From: Candidatus Krumholzibacteriota bacterium
Lineage (GTDB): Bacteria; Krumholzibacteriota; Krumholzibacteriia; LZORAL124-64-63
Assembly (NCBI GenBank): GCA_024275485.1
Contig: JAJRZA010000009.1
Location: forward strand, 1-64,000
Direction of reading: 5' to 3'
DNA: 64,000 nucleotides
Shown: positions 40,053-50,351 of the stretch, one piece after another
Position numbering within the stretch: the stretch's first letter is position 1
Layout of the letters: each line of letters begins with the position of its first letter
Notes under the pieces: model-generated
Database searches by the model: none
The model's input: only the letters and a program-made list of their open reading frames with translations
Told to the model about the DNA's origin: nothing
Program-made: the position numbers and the translations under genes

Positions 40053-41249
40053 ATGAAAGAACTGTCACGCATCACCGACCGCTTCACCGAATCGGTGATC
40101 CGGGAAATGACCCGGGTATGCGATGAACTGGGCGGGGAGAATCTCTCCCAGGGCTTTCCGGATTTTGATGCCCCGGAAGTGGTCAAACAGGCGGCCGTTC
40201 AGGCGATAGTCGATGGTCACAACCAGTACCCGGTTACCTTTGGGGAACCGGACCTGCGCGAGGCCATCTCCGTCAAGGCGGCCCGCTACAATGGCATCAA
40301 ATGTGATCCGGCCACGGACATCACCGTGACCTGCGGTGCCACCGAGGCCATGATCGCCACCTTGAAAGCCCTGATCAACCCGGGTGATGAGGTGGTAATC
40401 TTCGAGCCTTTCTACGAAAACTACGGGCCCGACGCCATCCTCTCGGGAGCAACTCCACGTTTTGTCAGTTTGCGTACCCCGGACTGGGATTTTGATCCTG
40501 ATGAACTTGCAGCGGCCTTCAACGAGAAGACCAAAGCCATCATCATCAACACTCCCAACAACCCTACTGGCAAGGTTTTTACCCGACAGGAACTGCAGGT
40601 TATTGCCGACCTCTGCCAAAAATGGGATTGTTACGCCATCACGGATGAAATCTACGAACACATTTTGTATGACGGCTGTGAACACCTCTCCTTGGCTACC
40701 TTGCCGTCCATGGCCGAGCGCACCGTCACCATCAATGGGCTGACCAAAACCTATTCGGTGACCGGCTGGCGGGTGGGCTGGGCCATTGCCCCTGCTGTGA
40801 TCACCAAACGAATTCGCAAGGTTCATGATTTTCTGACCGTGGGAGCGCCAACACCTCTGCAAGTGGCTGGAGTCACCGCCCTGGCCATGCAAGACGAGTA
40901 CTATACCAAACTTGCCGAGGGGTACCTCTGGAGCCGGGACTATCTTTTTGAGGGACTTCAGGAAGCGGGGTTCAGGCCTTACAAACCAAAAGGGTCATAC
41001 TACATCATTGCCGAGTGTGATGGACTGATGCAACGGTTGGGGGCGGTGGACGATGTCACCTTCAGTCGCAAGCTGATTGAGACCATCGGTGTGGCAACCG
41101 TGCCGGGTAGTTCGTTTTATTCAGATCCCGCTCTGGGGGCCAATCAGGTGCGGTTTGCCTACTGTAAGAAACCATCCACCCTGGAGCGGGTGCGGAGTCG
41201 TTTGGCTGACTTGGCTGGTCCAGCCGGTGGGGGAAGCCAGCGTGGCTGA
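40053..41249 (+). CDS. Class I/II pyridoxal-phosphate aminotransferase
   Basis: NLSQGFPDFDAPEVV, INTPNNPTGKVFTRQEL, GLTKTYSVTGWRVGWAIAP. Confidence 0.93.
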   Translation: MKELSRITDRFTESVIREMTRVCDELGGENLSQGFPDFDAPEVVKQAAVQAIVDGHNQYPVTFGEPDLREAISVKAARYNGIKCDPATDITVTCGATEAMIATLKALINPGDEVVIFEPFYENYGPDAILSGATPRFVSLRTPDWDFDPDELAAAFNEKTKAIIINTPNNPTGKVFTRQELQVIADLCQKWDCYAITDEIYEHILYDGCEHLSLATLPSMAERTVTINGLTKTYSVTGWRVGWAIAPAVITKRIRKVHDFLTVGAPTPLQVAGVTALAMQDEYYTKLAEGYLWSRDYLFEGLQEAGFRPYKPKGSYYIIAECDGLMQRLGAVDDVTFSRKLIETIGVATVPGSSFYSDPALGANQVRFAYCKKPSTLERVRSRLADLAGPAGGGSQRG

Positions 41250-42018
41250 TGTAGACTACAGCACGGTGACAGAAACTCCGGGGCGCGGAGCTCTTCCAGA
41301 AACCCTGTCCGCTCTGCGAACCCGTTATGAGTTGGCGGCTGATCTGGCCCAAGGCAAGGATGTCTTGGAGTTGGGTTGTGGACCCGGCATGGGCCTCGGC
41401 CTTCTGGCTCGCAAAGCCCGCCGGGTTGTGGGTGGGGACTTTGACCCTGGGCTGGTGCAACAGGCTCTGGATCATTACGGGTCCCGTTTTGAAGTCCAGC
41501 AAATGGATGCAGCTGATCTGCCTTTTGAGTCTGATTCATTTGATGTGGTTCTTTTGCTGGAGGCCATCTACTACCTGCCTGATCCTGAAAAATTCGTTGC
41601 TGAGAGTAAACGGGTGTTGCGTCCTGGAGGAGCTCTTCTTGTGTGTTCAGCCAATTGTGAACGGCCGGATTTCAACCCCAGCCCCTATACCCATCGTTAT
41701 TTCAGCGCGAAACAGCTGGGGCATCTTCTGACGGGAGCGGGTTTTTCAGTTGAACTGGCGGCCGCATTCCCCACTGATGACCCTGATGCCGGAAGCAGCT
41801 TTTATGGTTTCCTGCGGAATTTTGCCGTGAAGTATCACCTGATTCCCAAGACCATGGGCGGCAAGGAATTGCTCAAAAAAATTCTTTATCGCAATCTCGA
41901 TCCATTTCCACGGGAATTGAAGGATGAGGGTGCCTTGGAACCTTTGGTCCCTGTTTCCTCAGATGCAACCGTCCCAGGGTTCAAGGTAATTTATGCCACG
42001 GGGAAGTTGCAGGATTAA
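41242..42018 (+). CDS. SAM-dependent methyltransferase
   Basis: DVLELGCGPGMGLGLLARKARRVVGGDFDPGLV, VVLLLEAIYYLPDPEKFVAESKRVLRPGGALLV. Confidence 0.88.
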   Translation: MADVDYSTVTETPGRGALPETLSALRTRYELAADLAQGKDVLELGCGPGMGLGLLARKARRVVGGDFDPGLVQQALDHYGSRFEVQQMDAADLPFESDSFDVVLLLEAIYYLPDPEKFVAESKRVLRPGGALLVCSANCERPDFNPSPYTHRYFSAKQLGHLLTGAGFSVELAAAFPTDDPDAGSSFYGFLRNFAVKYHLIPKTMGGKELLKKILYRNLDPFPRELKDEGALEPLVPVSSDATVPGFKVIYATGKLQD

Positions 42019-43271
42019 ACTTTGGCAGCCTTGGGGATTTCCTCAAGATAGTCAGCCAAATGTCCATACACCTTATCTGCGGAAAACCGATCCAGAAAGA
42101 GACGATACGCCGCTTCACCGCGGCGTTTCCTCTTGGCCGAATCAGTAATCAGGTCTTCCACTGCTTTTTTCAGGGATTCCACATCACCCGTTTGGTAAAA
42201 GTAGCCACAGTCGTTTTCAGTCAAAAGCATTTTTGTATAGCCCTCAAGACTGGACAGCACAGGTAAGCCTGAAGCCATGTATTCCACAGGCTTGTTGGGC
42301 AGGCTTTCCATAAAAGTGGCTGTTTGACGATAGGGAGCCAACCCAGCCACGGAACGATTCATCAGGGATTTCAGGGCCGGCTCATCCAACCAGCCGGCAA
42401 AAACAATCGACTCCAGCCCTTTGGCCTGCTTTTTCAAGCTCTCCAGATCATCTCCGAGACCACCAAGAACAAAACGCACTTTGCCCTGCAAATCACGGGC
42501 GGCTTCAATGACCGGATCAAAATCCAACACCGTATTGCGTATTGTGCCCAGAAAACAGATATTTGCAACACCATCATCGGCTAACACGCCCATCTCATCC
42601 CAGGTTTGGTCGGCTTCCACAAGATCAGAATCTTCCAGGGTGGAGATGGGGTAGCCATGGGGAAAGAACTTATCCAAAGGTGCAACTTTACGACCTCCGT
42701 GCTTAGCTCCCCACGGTATGAAACCAGGGGCATTGCTCAAAATACTCGTGGCTTTCTGGCAGGATTCTTGTAAATCATCACGCATGGGTTTGAGCAGCAG
42801 GTGTGCCAGTGGGCGCAGCCACCTGGGGAATTGCTCCATCATGAAATCAGGCCATTGGTCGCGGATGTCCAGAACCACAGGAACGTGGTGCGTTTGGCCG
42901 TACCGTACCGCCTCTCTGGACAGTTCCAGGGTCGGCAAGCTGCACAGGATGACATCCGGTTTAGGGTGATGTGGGGCCAGTTTACGGAAATGGGCTCCCA
43001 GCTGACGATGGTTCAGGATTCGTTGAAGGGAAAGAGCGCTCTTGTAGGGCATCCCGTGCAGATAGATGAGGCGGTGATTGGGAGCCAGCTCCCTGATCTC
43101 ACCGGGCTGGTACTGCAGCACTTTGCCAAAGTGATCCATGGTGGACGTCCACCAGGTGACATCGTGCCCTCGTTTGGCCATGAGGGCAGCGACCAGTCCT
43201 GAGCGCCACAGACGTTTGCGGCCGGGGTCTGTGGGCAGTGGTTCACCAACAGTTATTATCCAAAATTTCAT
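42015..43271 (-). CDS. Family 4-like glycosyltransferase
   Basis: Rossmann GT-B pattern: ICFLGTIRNTVLDFDPVIEAARDLQGKVRFVLGGLGDDLESLK, NKPVEYMASGLPVLSSLEG. Confidence 0.82.
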   Translation of the reverse strand: MKFWIITVGEPLPTDPGRKRLWRSGLVAALMAKRGHDVTWWTSTMDHFGKVLQYQPGEIRELAPNHRLIYLHGMPYKSALSLQRILNHRQLGAHFRKLAPHHPKPDVILCSLPTLELSREAVRYGQTHHVPVVLDIRDQWPDFMMEQFPRWLRPLAHLLLKPMRDDLQESCQKATSILSNAPGFIPWGAKHGGRKVAPLDKFFPHGYPISTLEDSDLVEADQTWDEMGVLADDGVANICFLGTIRNTVLDFDPVIEAARDLQGKVRFVLGGLGDDLESLKKQAKGLESIVFAGWLDEPALKSLMNRSVAGLAPYRQTATFMESLPNKPVEYMASGLPVLSSLEGYTKMLLTENDCGYFYQTGDVESLKKAVEDLITDSAKRKRRGEAAYRLFLDRFSADKVYGHLADYLEEIPKAAKV

Positions 43272-43530
43272 GCCGAGCCTCCGTGCTTGGGGATGAAACC
43301 TTACAATAGGACCTGGGCAATCACATGGCCAGTATCAATAATTCTTTGGGAAGGGTTATGGAGACGGATGATAAAGAATATAATAGAAAGACCTTGCCCC
43401 GGGAGAATGATTCAGTCATCATTCGTTCAAAAATTAGGCTGGCGGTTGCAACTGCGTTGCTAGCCTCTGCCTGGAATGTCTACATTTGCAGGACGGAATA
43501 TTTTCGGGGCTCAACGCAAAGGAGTGCGGT

Positions 43531-44541
43531 TTGGATCATCCAAAGCCCGTAGACTTGGAAAACGAGGGCTTGGCCGGATTGATTGACCTGGTCTCCAATT
43601 ATCGTTTTCTTATTTTGGGAGTATTTCTTTTCGGGACTCTGGCAGCTTGCCTGGTGGCTATTATGTTGCCAGTGCAGTGGCAGGCCAGTGCGACACTGGT
43701 GCCCTGTTCCATGTTGTCCGGTCAAACCAATTCAACAGGGTTGGGGGTGCTGGCATCGGCTGCCAGCGGCATGGGGCTTAACGTTGGCGGTGGCAGAGAG
43801 TCCTTATCTTCCCTGTTTCCTTACATTGTAAAGAGCAGGCAGTTGGGCTTGCAGGTTCTGGCCCAGGATTTTCCAGATTCCGACAATCAGATAAAAACTC
43901 TACTGGATCGCCTTGTTCCAGCAGATAAGGATTCCCTGACACGCCAGAAAGAGGCTCTCCGGAAATTCCAGAAAAGATTGCTCTGTCGGCTGGATCAGAA
44001 AAGTGGGGTGACAACCATTTCCGTTCGTTTGTCCGACCCGGTTCTGGCTGCCTCGGTGGCCAATGCCGTGGTTGCGGAACTGGACCAATTCAGCCGCAGG
44101 GCGCGGGTTTCCCAGGCGCGGCAAAACAGTGTTTTCATATCCCAGCGCCTAGAGAGAATCGGTGGCCAACTTGAAAAGGCGGAAGTGGCTCTCAAGGTTT
44201 TCCGCCAGGGTAACAGCCGGTTGAACAACTCGCCCCAACTGAGGATGGAAGAAAGCCGTTTGGCCAGGGATGTGCAGCTGCAGACCGAACTTTTCATTTC
44301 GCTCCGATCACAAATGGAGTTGGCGAGAATCGAAGAGGAGCGAAATCTGCCGTTGATCTCCGTCATCGATCCGGCATACGAACCGGATCGCCAATACTCG
44401 CCCCATTTGGCTCGCGTGGCAGTTGGCAGCGGCCTTGGCTTTTTGGCGTTTGGGTTGATCCTGGCTTTCTTTCTTAATTTCTTGCGTTTTGTCAAATCAG
44501 GTGAAGGTAAGGGTACTGACGTGCCTGTGGAGGAATCCTGA
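43531..44541 (+). CDS. Wzz-like chain-length determinant protein
   Basis: Two TM segments flanking a coiled-coil region, PVQWQASATLVP, SVIDPAYEPDRQYSPHLARVAVGSGLGFLAFGLILAFFLNF. TTG start assigned from an AAAGGAG SD; uncertain. Confidence 0.75.
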   Translation: MDHPKPVDLENEGLAGLIDLVSNYRFLILGVFLFGTLAACLVAIMLPVQWQASATLVPCSMLSGQTNSTGLGVLASAASGMGLNVGGGRESLSSLFPYIVKSRQLGLQVLAQDFPDSDNQIKTLLDRLVPADKDSLTRQKEALRKFQKRLLCRLDQKSGVTTISVRLSDPVLAASVANAVVAELDQFSRRARVSQARQNSVFISQRLERIGGQLEKAEVALKVFRQGNSRLNNSPQLRMEESRLARDVQLQTELFISLRSQMELARIEEERNLPLISVIDPAYEPDRQYSPHLARVAVGSGLGFLAFGLILAFFLNFLRFVKSGEGKGTDVPVEES

Positions 44542-44589
44542 TGGCCGGGCCCGAGGATTCCCGAAATACTCCCTTGTCGGTTCAGGGAG

Positions 44590-46023
44590 ATGTCCTGGAG
44601 GTTTTACCCTTTTACCCAGATGCCACGGGGACTTGACTTGGAATTTACGCTTTTGCTTCTCGGGTCCACTCTCTTGTTCTGCTTCCTGGGCGGACTCATC
44701 TGGTATCGAACACGCAATGCTGGATTCGCGTTGGGGCTTTTTTTTCTTTATTACTGGTCCTTGTACGGGGCTTGGGCCATTGTCACGGATTTGAGCGGCG
44801 GTCAAAGTGGCAAGCGCTACCAGTATCTTTATGACAAGCTTTTTTTCATTTATCTGGATGGAGACTATTTCCTGTCTCTGGTCTACTATTCCCTGTTTTT
44901 GATTCTGGTCGCCGTTATGGTGCTGGCGGTGGCTGGAACGGCAAAAAAGAGATTGCCTTCAAAAACCAAGGCCATTGAAATTTTCCCCTGGCGTATGATT
45001 TTGGGCGGCGCCACTGCTTTGCTGGTCAGTTTTCTGCTGATTAGGGACCAGCTGGCTTACGCCATGCTGATGGGAATGTCCGGTTACCAAGTTACGGCCT
45101 CAGGAGAAGAACTGGGGGCCCTTTTTATTTTGCACCAGGCTTTTACAGTAATCGCTGTGTTGCCAGCGGCTATTGGGATCGCTGTGGCTGCCAGTGGGCA
45201 GGACGGTCTTTTTCTGAAGTCCCGGCACGATCCCAGCATCATGGTGGGATACCTGCTGTTTGCCGGTGCCCTGTTCGGTTATGGCATGCTGATGGGTAAC
45301 AAGGATGAACTTTTTTGGGGCATGATCCTGTCGGTGACCCTGTATCTTGTCAATGCTCGACGCCCGCGGTTTTGGCGGTTGTCGATTTGGGGCGCGACAG
45401 CTTTTGCCGCCATTGCCGTCATTGACTTCATAAGAACCTTGGCCATTGCTGATCTTACACAAGGGTTTGCCTGGCACGATGCGGTCGATACGGTGACTGG
45501 GATCACCAGCAGCAATGAGGCCTTCGGAGCCCATTTCTCCCTCTACGGGATATTGCATTATGATGTGCCGCTGACCTATGGTTCGAGTGTCGTCAGTTTG
45601 GTTGCCTCCCTGGTTCCCCGGGTTTTTTGGGCGGATAGACCGCCCACCGTATATGGTCATTATGCTGATACTGTAGGAGCTTTGCCTGACCAGGGGTACA
45701 CCATTCACCACGCTGCGGGCTGGTATTTGAATTTTGGTTTCTGGGGTGTGGTTGTTGGCGCCGTGGTTTTTGGGCTAATCTGGGGCCTTTTGTTTCGGGG
45801 CATCATGGTTCATTCAGCTCGAAATAGTACCTGGAAAGCAGTGTTTTGTGCCCTGGGTTTTGCAGGGTTCACGGGGGGTATTCCAGACTTGATCAGAATT
45901 GGTTTGGAAGGATATAAAGCGATCATATTATATTCGATCTTTGTCCCCTTTGTCATGGTGAAGTTAGCTTCAATTTCCTGGGGAAGCCGAGCCACCGGTG
46001 GATTGGAAGAACATGGTGGATAA
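44590..46023 (+). CDS. Wzy-like polymerase/polytopic membrane protein
   Basis: Multiple TM helices with a periplasmic loop (VFWADRPPTVYGHYADTVGA) and position between wzz-like and wzx-like genes. Confidence 0.6.
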   Translation: MSWRFYPFTQMPRGLDLEFTLLLLGSTLLFCFLGGLIWYRTRNAGFALGLFFLYYWSLYGAWAIVTDLSGGQSGKRYQYLYDKLFFIYLDGDYFLSLVYYSLFLILVAVMVLAVAGTAKKRLPSKTKAIEIFPWRMILGGATALLVSFLLIRDQLAYAMLMGMSGYQVTASGEELGALFILHQAFTVIAVLPAAIGIAVAASGQDGLFLKSRHDPSIMVGYLLFAGALFGYGMLMGNKDELFWGMILSVTLYLVNARRPRFWRLSIWGATAFAAIAVIDFIRTLAIADLTQGFAWHDAVDTVTGITSSNEAFGAHFSLYGILHYDVPLTYGSSVVSLVASLVPRVFWADRPPTVYGHYADTVGALPDQGYTIHHAAGWYLNFGFWGVVVGAVVFGLIWGLLFRGIMVHSARNSTWKAVFCALGFAGFTGGIPDLIRIGLEGYKAIILYSIFVPFVMVKLASISWGSRATGGLEEHGG

Positions 46024-47302
46024 CTCTACCTCCGTCACCAGGGTAAGCTCCCTCGTCAGAGCCGATTTTTTCTGGTTGTATTTATCCAATGCTGTGGTCT
46101 TGCTGTCCGGCTTGCTCGTGTACCGTTTTGCCGGAGACTTCCTGGGCATTGATGGTTTTTCTGAATATTCACTGGCTCGCAGAACCGTGACGTTCCTGGC
46201 GCCGGCTCTGGTCATGGGGCTGGTGGTGGCTCTTCCGCGGAAAATGGCCATGGTTGAAGTACAGGAGGGTCCGCAGGCTGCAGAATCCCGATTTTGGTCT
46301 GCTTTGGCGATCATGGCACTGATCCATGGACTTCTGGTGGTAGCTGCTTTTTTTCTGCCTGGTCCAGCCGCCACCCTGTTTTTTGGAAAAGAGGAATATT
46401 CCGACCTTATTCTACCGTTGGCATTTTTTATAGTGGGACTCTCTTGGCATGATTTAGTTTCAGCCTTTTATCGTGGGCGCATTCGGATGCGCGTCTACAG
46501 TTTATTGGAAATTCTAAACCGGGGAATCGTGCCGATCATGGTGTTCCTGTTGTTGAACGATGGCACTCGGGGAGTATTGCTTTGGACTGGGCTTTTGACC
46601 ATGGGCACCAGCGCAGTGGCCACTATTGTGATTGCCTCTGCCGGAAATCTAAAGTTGGGGGGGATCTTGAGTCATGGGCGGGACCTGCTGTCCTACGGTT
46701 TGCCCAGGGTTCCCGGGGATTTTATGTTGGGTGGCATTCTGGGTCTCCCCAGCATGTTGGCGGCTCATACTGTCAGCACCGAAGTGGCTGGCCAAGTGGC
46801 CTTTGGAGCGACCCTGCTGGCCCTCGGTGGTACTGCGGTAAGCCCAATAAGCGTGGCTATGTTGCCCCATGCGGCCAAACTCATCCAGTCGGGAAAAATG
46901 CAGGATTTGAAGGTCGAAACGATTCGCATGCTGCGCTTTGCTGTCCCCCTGGCTTTGGTTGGGGTTCTGGTTGCTGAAATCGGCATGACATGGATTATTC
47001 GTTGGTATCTGGGTGGGGAATTTTTGCACGCGGTGCCCATTCTTCGCGTCATTGCCCTTTGTGCCCTTCCTTATGTGGTGTTTTTCACTCTGCGCAGCAT
47101 CATCGACGCGGCCCATCACAGAGCAGTCAACAGCCGGAATTGCTTTTGGAGTCTGCTGGTTTTTTTCCTGGTCTGGGGAGGCTGGAATATAGTGTCATCT
47201 GGTTTGGGTGCCATTCTTGCCGGTATCGTTGCTGCCCATTACTGCCTGGGGTGTTTAACAGTATGGGAAACCCTGAAACTTTTTCGGCGAAAAAGGGGTT
47301 AG
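46013..47302 (+). CDS. Wzx-like oligosaccharide flippase
   Basis: About 12 TM pattern with SYGLPRVPGDFMLGGILGLPSMLAAHTVSTEVAG; MATE/PST-like. Confidence 0.7.
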   Translation: MVDNSTSVTRVSSLVRADFFWLYLSNAVVLLSGLLVYRFAGDFLGIDGFSEYSLARRTVTFLAPALVMGLVVALPRKMAMVEVQEGPQAAESRFWSALAIMALIHGLLVVAAFFLPGPAATLFFGKEEYSDLILPLAFFIVGLSWHDLVSAFYRGRIRMRVYSLLEILNRGIVPIMVFLLLNDGTRGVLLWTGLLTMGTSAVATIVIASAGNLKLGGILSHGRDLLSYGLPRVPGDFMLGGILGLPSMLAAHTVSTEVAGQVAFGATLLALGGTAVSPISVAMLPHAAKLIQSGKMQDLKVETIRMLRFAVPLALVGVLVAEIGMTWIIRWYLGGEFLHAVPILRVIALCALPYVVFFTLRSIIDAAHHRAVNSRNCFWSLLVFFLVWGGWNIVSSGLGAILAGIVAAHYCLGCLTVWETLKLFRRKRG

Positions 47303-47547
47303 CCTCGATTTCCGATTTATTTCTGTTTGAGGTCGTTGCTGTCCTAACAAGAATTTGCTGGAGAAGTTGACTGAATAGGGGGTGGGCTTTAGCATGTGGT
47401 TGCCCTATTGGTTTTGGGTTTGGATTCGACCTGTGGTAAAAACGATTTCCCCATTTTTACGGCGGGCCTCGCCGATAATTTGGTTATTTTTTAAGAACAA
47501 GAGTGGTTAGAGATCATAATTTATCTTCAGGCAGTAAGGAGAAATTC

Positions 47548-48615
47548 ATGCTGGTAATAATTCCTTCAAATCGAGAAATTACCTTATCCTATCTGACCCC
47601 TCTCATTGAATATGGTGCCAGGTTCATCATAGTTGATGATACCCCAGGCTCTATCACCATCGACCACCCACAGTTCCGAGTATACAATTGGGAAGATCGC
47701 AAGAAAATGCTTGGGCCCCTTGATGTTGCCATTCCGAAGCGAACAGGGGCCAGCATGGTGTTTGGGTTTTTCATTGCCTGGCAGGAGGCGGAAGACGATG
47801 AGATCATCATCACTTTTGGAGATGATTGCGAGGTTACGGATTCCAATTTTCCCATGGCTGTGGAAAATGCGTTATCCCATATGGTGCGGCCGGAGATGAA
47901 GGGCCAGGGCCTGCATCTAAACATCCTCAACCTGTACGAAGACGTTTCGAAGGACCTGTTCCCACGGGGCTTTCCCTATGCTGCCCGGGCAACCAACCGA
48001 CCCTGCACACTCGGCCCGGAAGTTTCCAGTACTGCTGATTTTAACCTTGGTCTCTGGCAAGGTGCTTTCGACGTGAACGCTGTTGACAAGATATCCGGTC
48101 CCGAGTGGTACCATCCGGAGGCTCGATTGAAAAGTGATTCGACACTGGTTCCTCCAAAAGCGCTTGTGTCGGTGTGTTCCATGAATATGCAGTTCCGCAA
48201 ATTTCTTATTCCGGCCGTTTACCAGCTGCCCATGCACGTGAAGAACATGGAGCATTGGGTCATCGACCGGTATGGAGATATTTGGGGTGGTTTTATTCTG
48301 AAGATACTCATGGATATCGCAGGTCACCGTATGGCCGTCGGCAGTCCCATGATCAGGCACAACAAGATCCACGGATATGAGCGAAATTTATGGCAGGAAC
48401 ACATCACCCATTTTGTCAATGACGAGTTCATTGATCTATTGCTCGAATCCAGCCTGGAAGTGAAACCCGCCGGTTACGTATCGATGCTCGGTGATCTTCA
48501 TGAGGGGATGGCACGTCGCTCTCACAATTGCAGTGTTCTGCTTAAACCCTATGTGCAACCGCATCTCTTGGATTGCCTGGGCGCATGGATTGAAATCTTC
48601 AGTCGATCAAATTGA
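47548..48615 (+). CDS. Reversibly glycosylated polypeptide (RGP)/UDP-arabinopyranose mutase family protein
   Basis: VIIPSNREITLSYLTPL, FRVYNWEDRKKMLGP, ITFGDDCEV, FPRGFPYAAR, LWQGAFDVNAVD, CSMNMQFRKFLIPAVY, RYGDIWGGFILKILMDIAGHRMAVGSPMIRHNK and WQEH each align with plant RGP motifs. Confidence 0.85.
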   Translation: MLVIIPSNREITLSYLTPLIEYGARFIIVDDTPGSITIDHPQFRVYNWEDRKKMLGPLDVAIPKRTGASMVFGFFIAWQEAEDDEIIITFGDDCEVTDSNFPMAVENALSHMVRPEMKGQGLHLNILNLYEDVSKDLFPRGFPYAARATNRPCTLGPEVSSTADFNLGLWQGAFDVNAVDKISGPEWYHPEARLKSDSTLVPPKALVSVCSMNMQFRKFLIPAVYQLPMHVKNMEHWVIDRYGDIWGGFILKILMDIAGHRMAVGSPMIRHNKIHGYERNLWQEHITHFVNDEFIDLLLESSLEVKPAGYVSMLGDLHEGMARRSHNCSVLLKPYVQPHLLDCLGAWIEIFSRSN

Positions 48616-49044
48616 TTTCAATGTTGAGCCCCTGAAAGTGTTTTACCTTTTCTACCTTGGCAGTCCTGTCCTGCCAAGGCAATCCCCCTATCAAGCATAA
48701 CTCAAAGTGTGCTCGCAATTCATCGGCAGTGCTCTGGTCTGCACCTTCCGATCGTAGTATTCAGCCCATCTCTGGGGTTCCCACAAACGGTTATTCTTGC
48801 CCGTTTCCGGTGTTTCGTGCATTAGTTGTATCACGTTTTCTTGAAAGTGGAGTCGTTAGGCAAGGGTTATTGGTGCCTGCACTTGAAAGATGGGCAGTGT
48901 GGTGGTTGCCAGCCTATGGATAGTTTCTTGAGTTATTCATTCTCAGGATCAAGCAGGATATATGCCGGGAACATTTTCTGGGGCACAACTAAGGCTATTG
49001 CCATATGGGTCGATACCTGGGAGAATAGAACACATTGCCGGACT

Positions 49045-49082
49045 TAAGGAATAAGGAATAAGGAATAAGGAATAAGGAATAA
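49045..49082. repeat. Heptanucleotide tandem repeat (TAAGGAA)5 plus partial unit
   Basis: TAAGGAATAAGGAATAAGGAATAAGGAATAAGGAATAAG, read directly. Confidence 0.97.
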
Positions 49083-49190
49083 GATGAATAGTCCCCATTT
49101 TTTTGGCCATGCAAAAGCACGCTATGTTCAGCCTGATTTTGCAGGGATATTTACCATGATTCCAGGCGTTGAGTCCTGTCGGGCGGACGT

Positions 49191-50351
49191 GTGGTGAAAT
49201 TGAACTCCCTGGCCTTCCTTGTTCTCATCTTGTTGGTTTCCGGCGGTTGCGGAGCAGTGGACATGGCGCCGGTCCAGGAACTGGGATCTCCCCGTAGCCA
49301 GGCTATCCGATCCTTCTGGTCAGCCCAGGACAGTTCGATTCGCAGCCGCCCCGATATGGTCTTCGACCAACAATCCAACGTGTTTGATCCCCGGGTTTAC
49401 CCTTCTGAGGCCGCTGTTTCTTTTCTTTCTGCCTGGTTGGTGACTGGCGAAAGCCGCTTTCGGGAGGATGCCGTCAGGCAGTTGGAATACGCCCGTTCTC
49501 TTGAGGACTCTTTTCATTATCAAATCTATCCAGAGGATTTACGGATTGAAGAGGAAGAACCCCTTGTCAGCACCAACGCCCAGGCCCGCCTGGTTCAAGG
49601 GTATTTCCTTGCATGGAAAATCCTGGAGGATAGGCGCTACCTGGATTGGGCCGACCAGGCTTTGACTGCCCTGTTGAGTCTACCTTTGAGTGAGGCCTGC
49701 TGGCAGATGGAATGCTTCCCTGCTTGGGCTTTTCTTTACACCCGGGAGGCATCACCGCAACCGTGGACCAGTTGTTTTGTCAATCCCAACCAGAACGCTG
49801 TTATTGGTCTGGTCCTGACTCTTTTGCATCACGAGCCGCTTTCGGCTCATTTTGGCTCCGAGGAAACTGGCCTACTGGCCTTGTCACAGCTTAGGTGCGC
49901 AATGGTGATGATGGACGACCTGGGGCGAGTCCCGCTTTCGGCCAGTGGAGGTGATCCTCAATTGTTCGACACTCGCTATGGACACTACACTTTGTTGCAT
50001 GTTCTCTGGGCACAGCGTTTCTGGAACGACCCGCAACTACAGCTGGATTTGCAAAAGTCCAACCAGTGGGTGGATGAGTATAATCGCAACCATTCGGTGA
50101 CTCTTCGGTATTATCCGGAATACATTTACGGTCCGGTCCCTGATCCCACGGAGTTGTATTCCCGGTATCCAATGACCTACTTTCTGGGTGGGGACATGCA
50201 AGCCCTGGAGGAGGGGCTGGACGAAGTTTGGCTCCGGCATGAGTCCTTCACTACAGTCCAGGGTGGCTTTATCAGTGGACAGGCGGTCCTGCACGCCATG
50301 GGGATTCCGCGCAGAGATTATTGGCCTGAAGAGGTTGTGAACCCTGATTAG
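49191..50351 (+). CDS. Putative lipoprotein with alpha/alpha-toroid-like helical repeats
   Basis: Lipobox-like VSGGC; helical repeats (AQARLVQGYFLAWKILEDRRYLDWADQALTALLSLP) as in C5-epimerase or glycan-processing toroids. Confidence 0.5.
   Translation: MVKLNSLAFLVLILLVSGGCGAVDMAPVQELGSPRSQAIRSFWSAQDSSIRSRPDMVFDQQSNVFDPRVYPSEAAVSFLSAWLVTGESRFREDAVRQLEYARSLEDSFHYQIYPEDLRIEEEEPLVSTNAQARLVQGYFLAWKILEDRRYLDWADQALTALLSLPLSEACWQMECFPAWAFLYTREASPQPWTSCFVNPNQNAVIGLVLTLLHHEPLSAHFGSEETGLLALSQLRCAMVMMDDLGRVPLSASGGDPQLFDTRYGHYTLLHVLWAQRFWNDPQLQLDLQKSNQWVDEYNRNHSVTLRYYPEYIYGPVPDPTELYSRYPMTYFLGGDMQALEEGLDEVWLRHESFTTVQGGFISGQAVLHAMGIPRRDYWPEEVVNPD

Noticed and set aside
49045-49082. Repeat tract as a CRISPR array
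   Set aside because: Units are 7 bp and directly abutting with no spacers, and there are no cas genes nearby.
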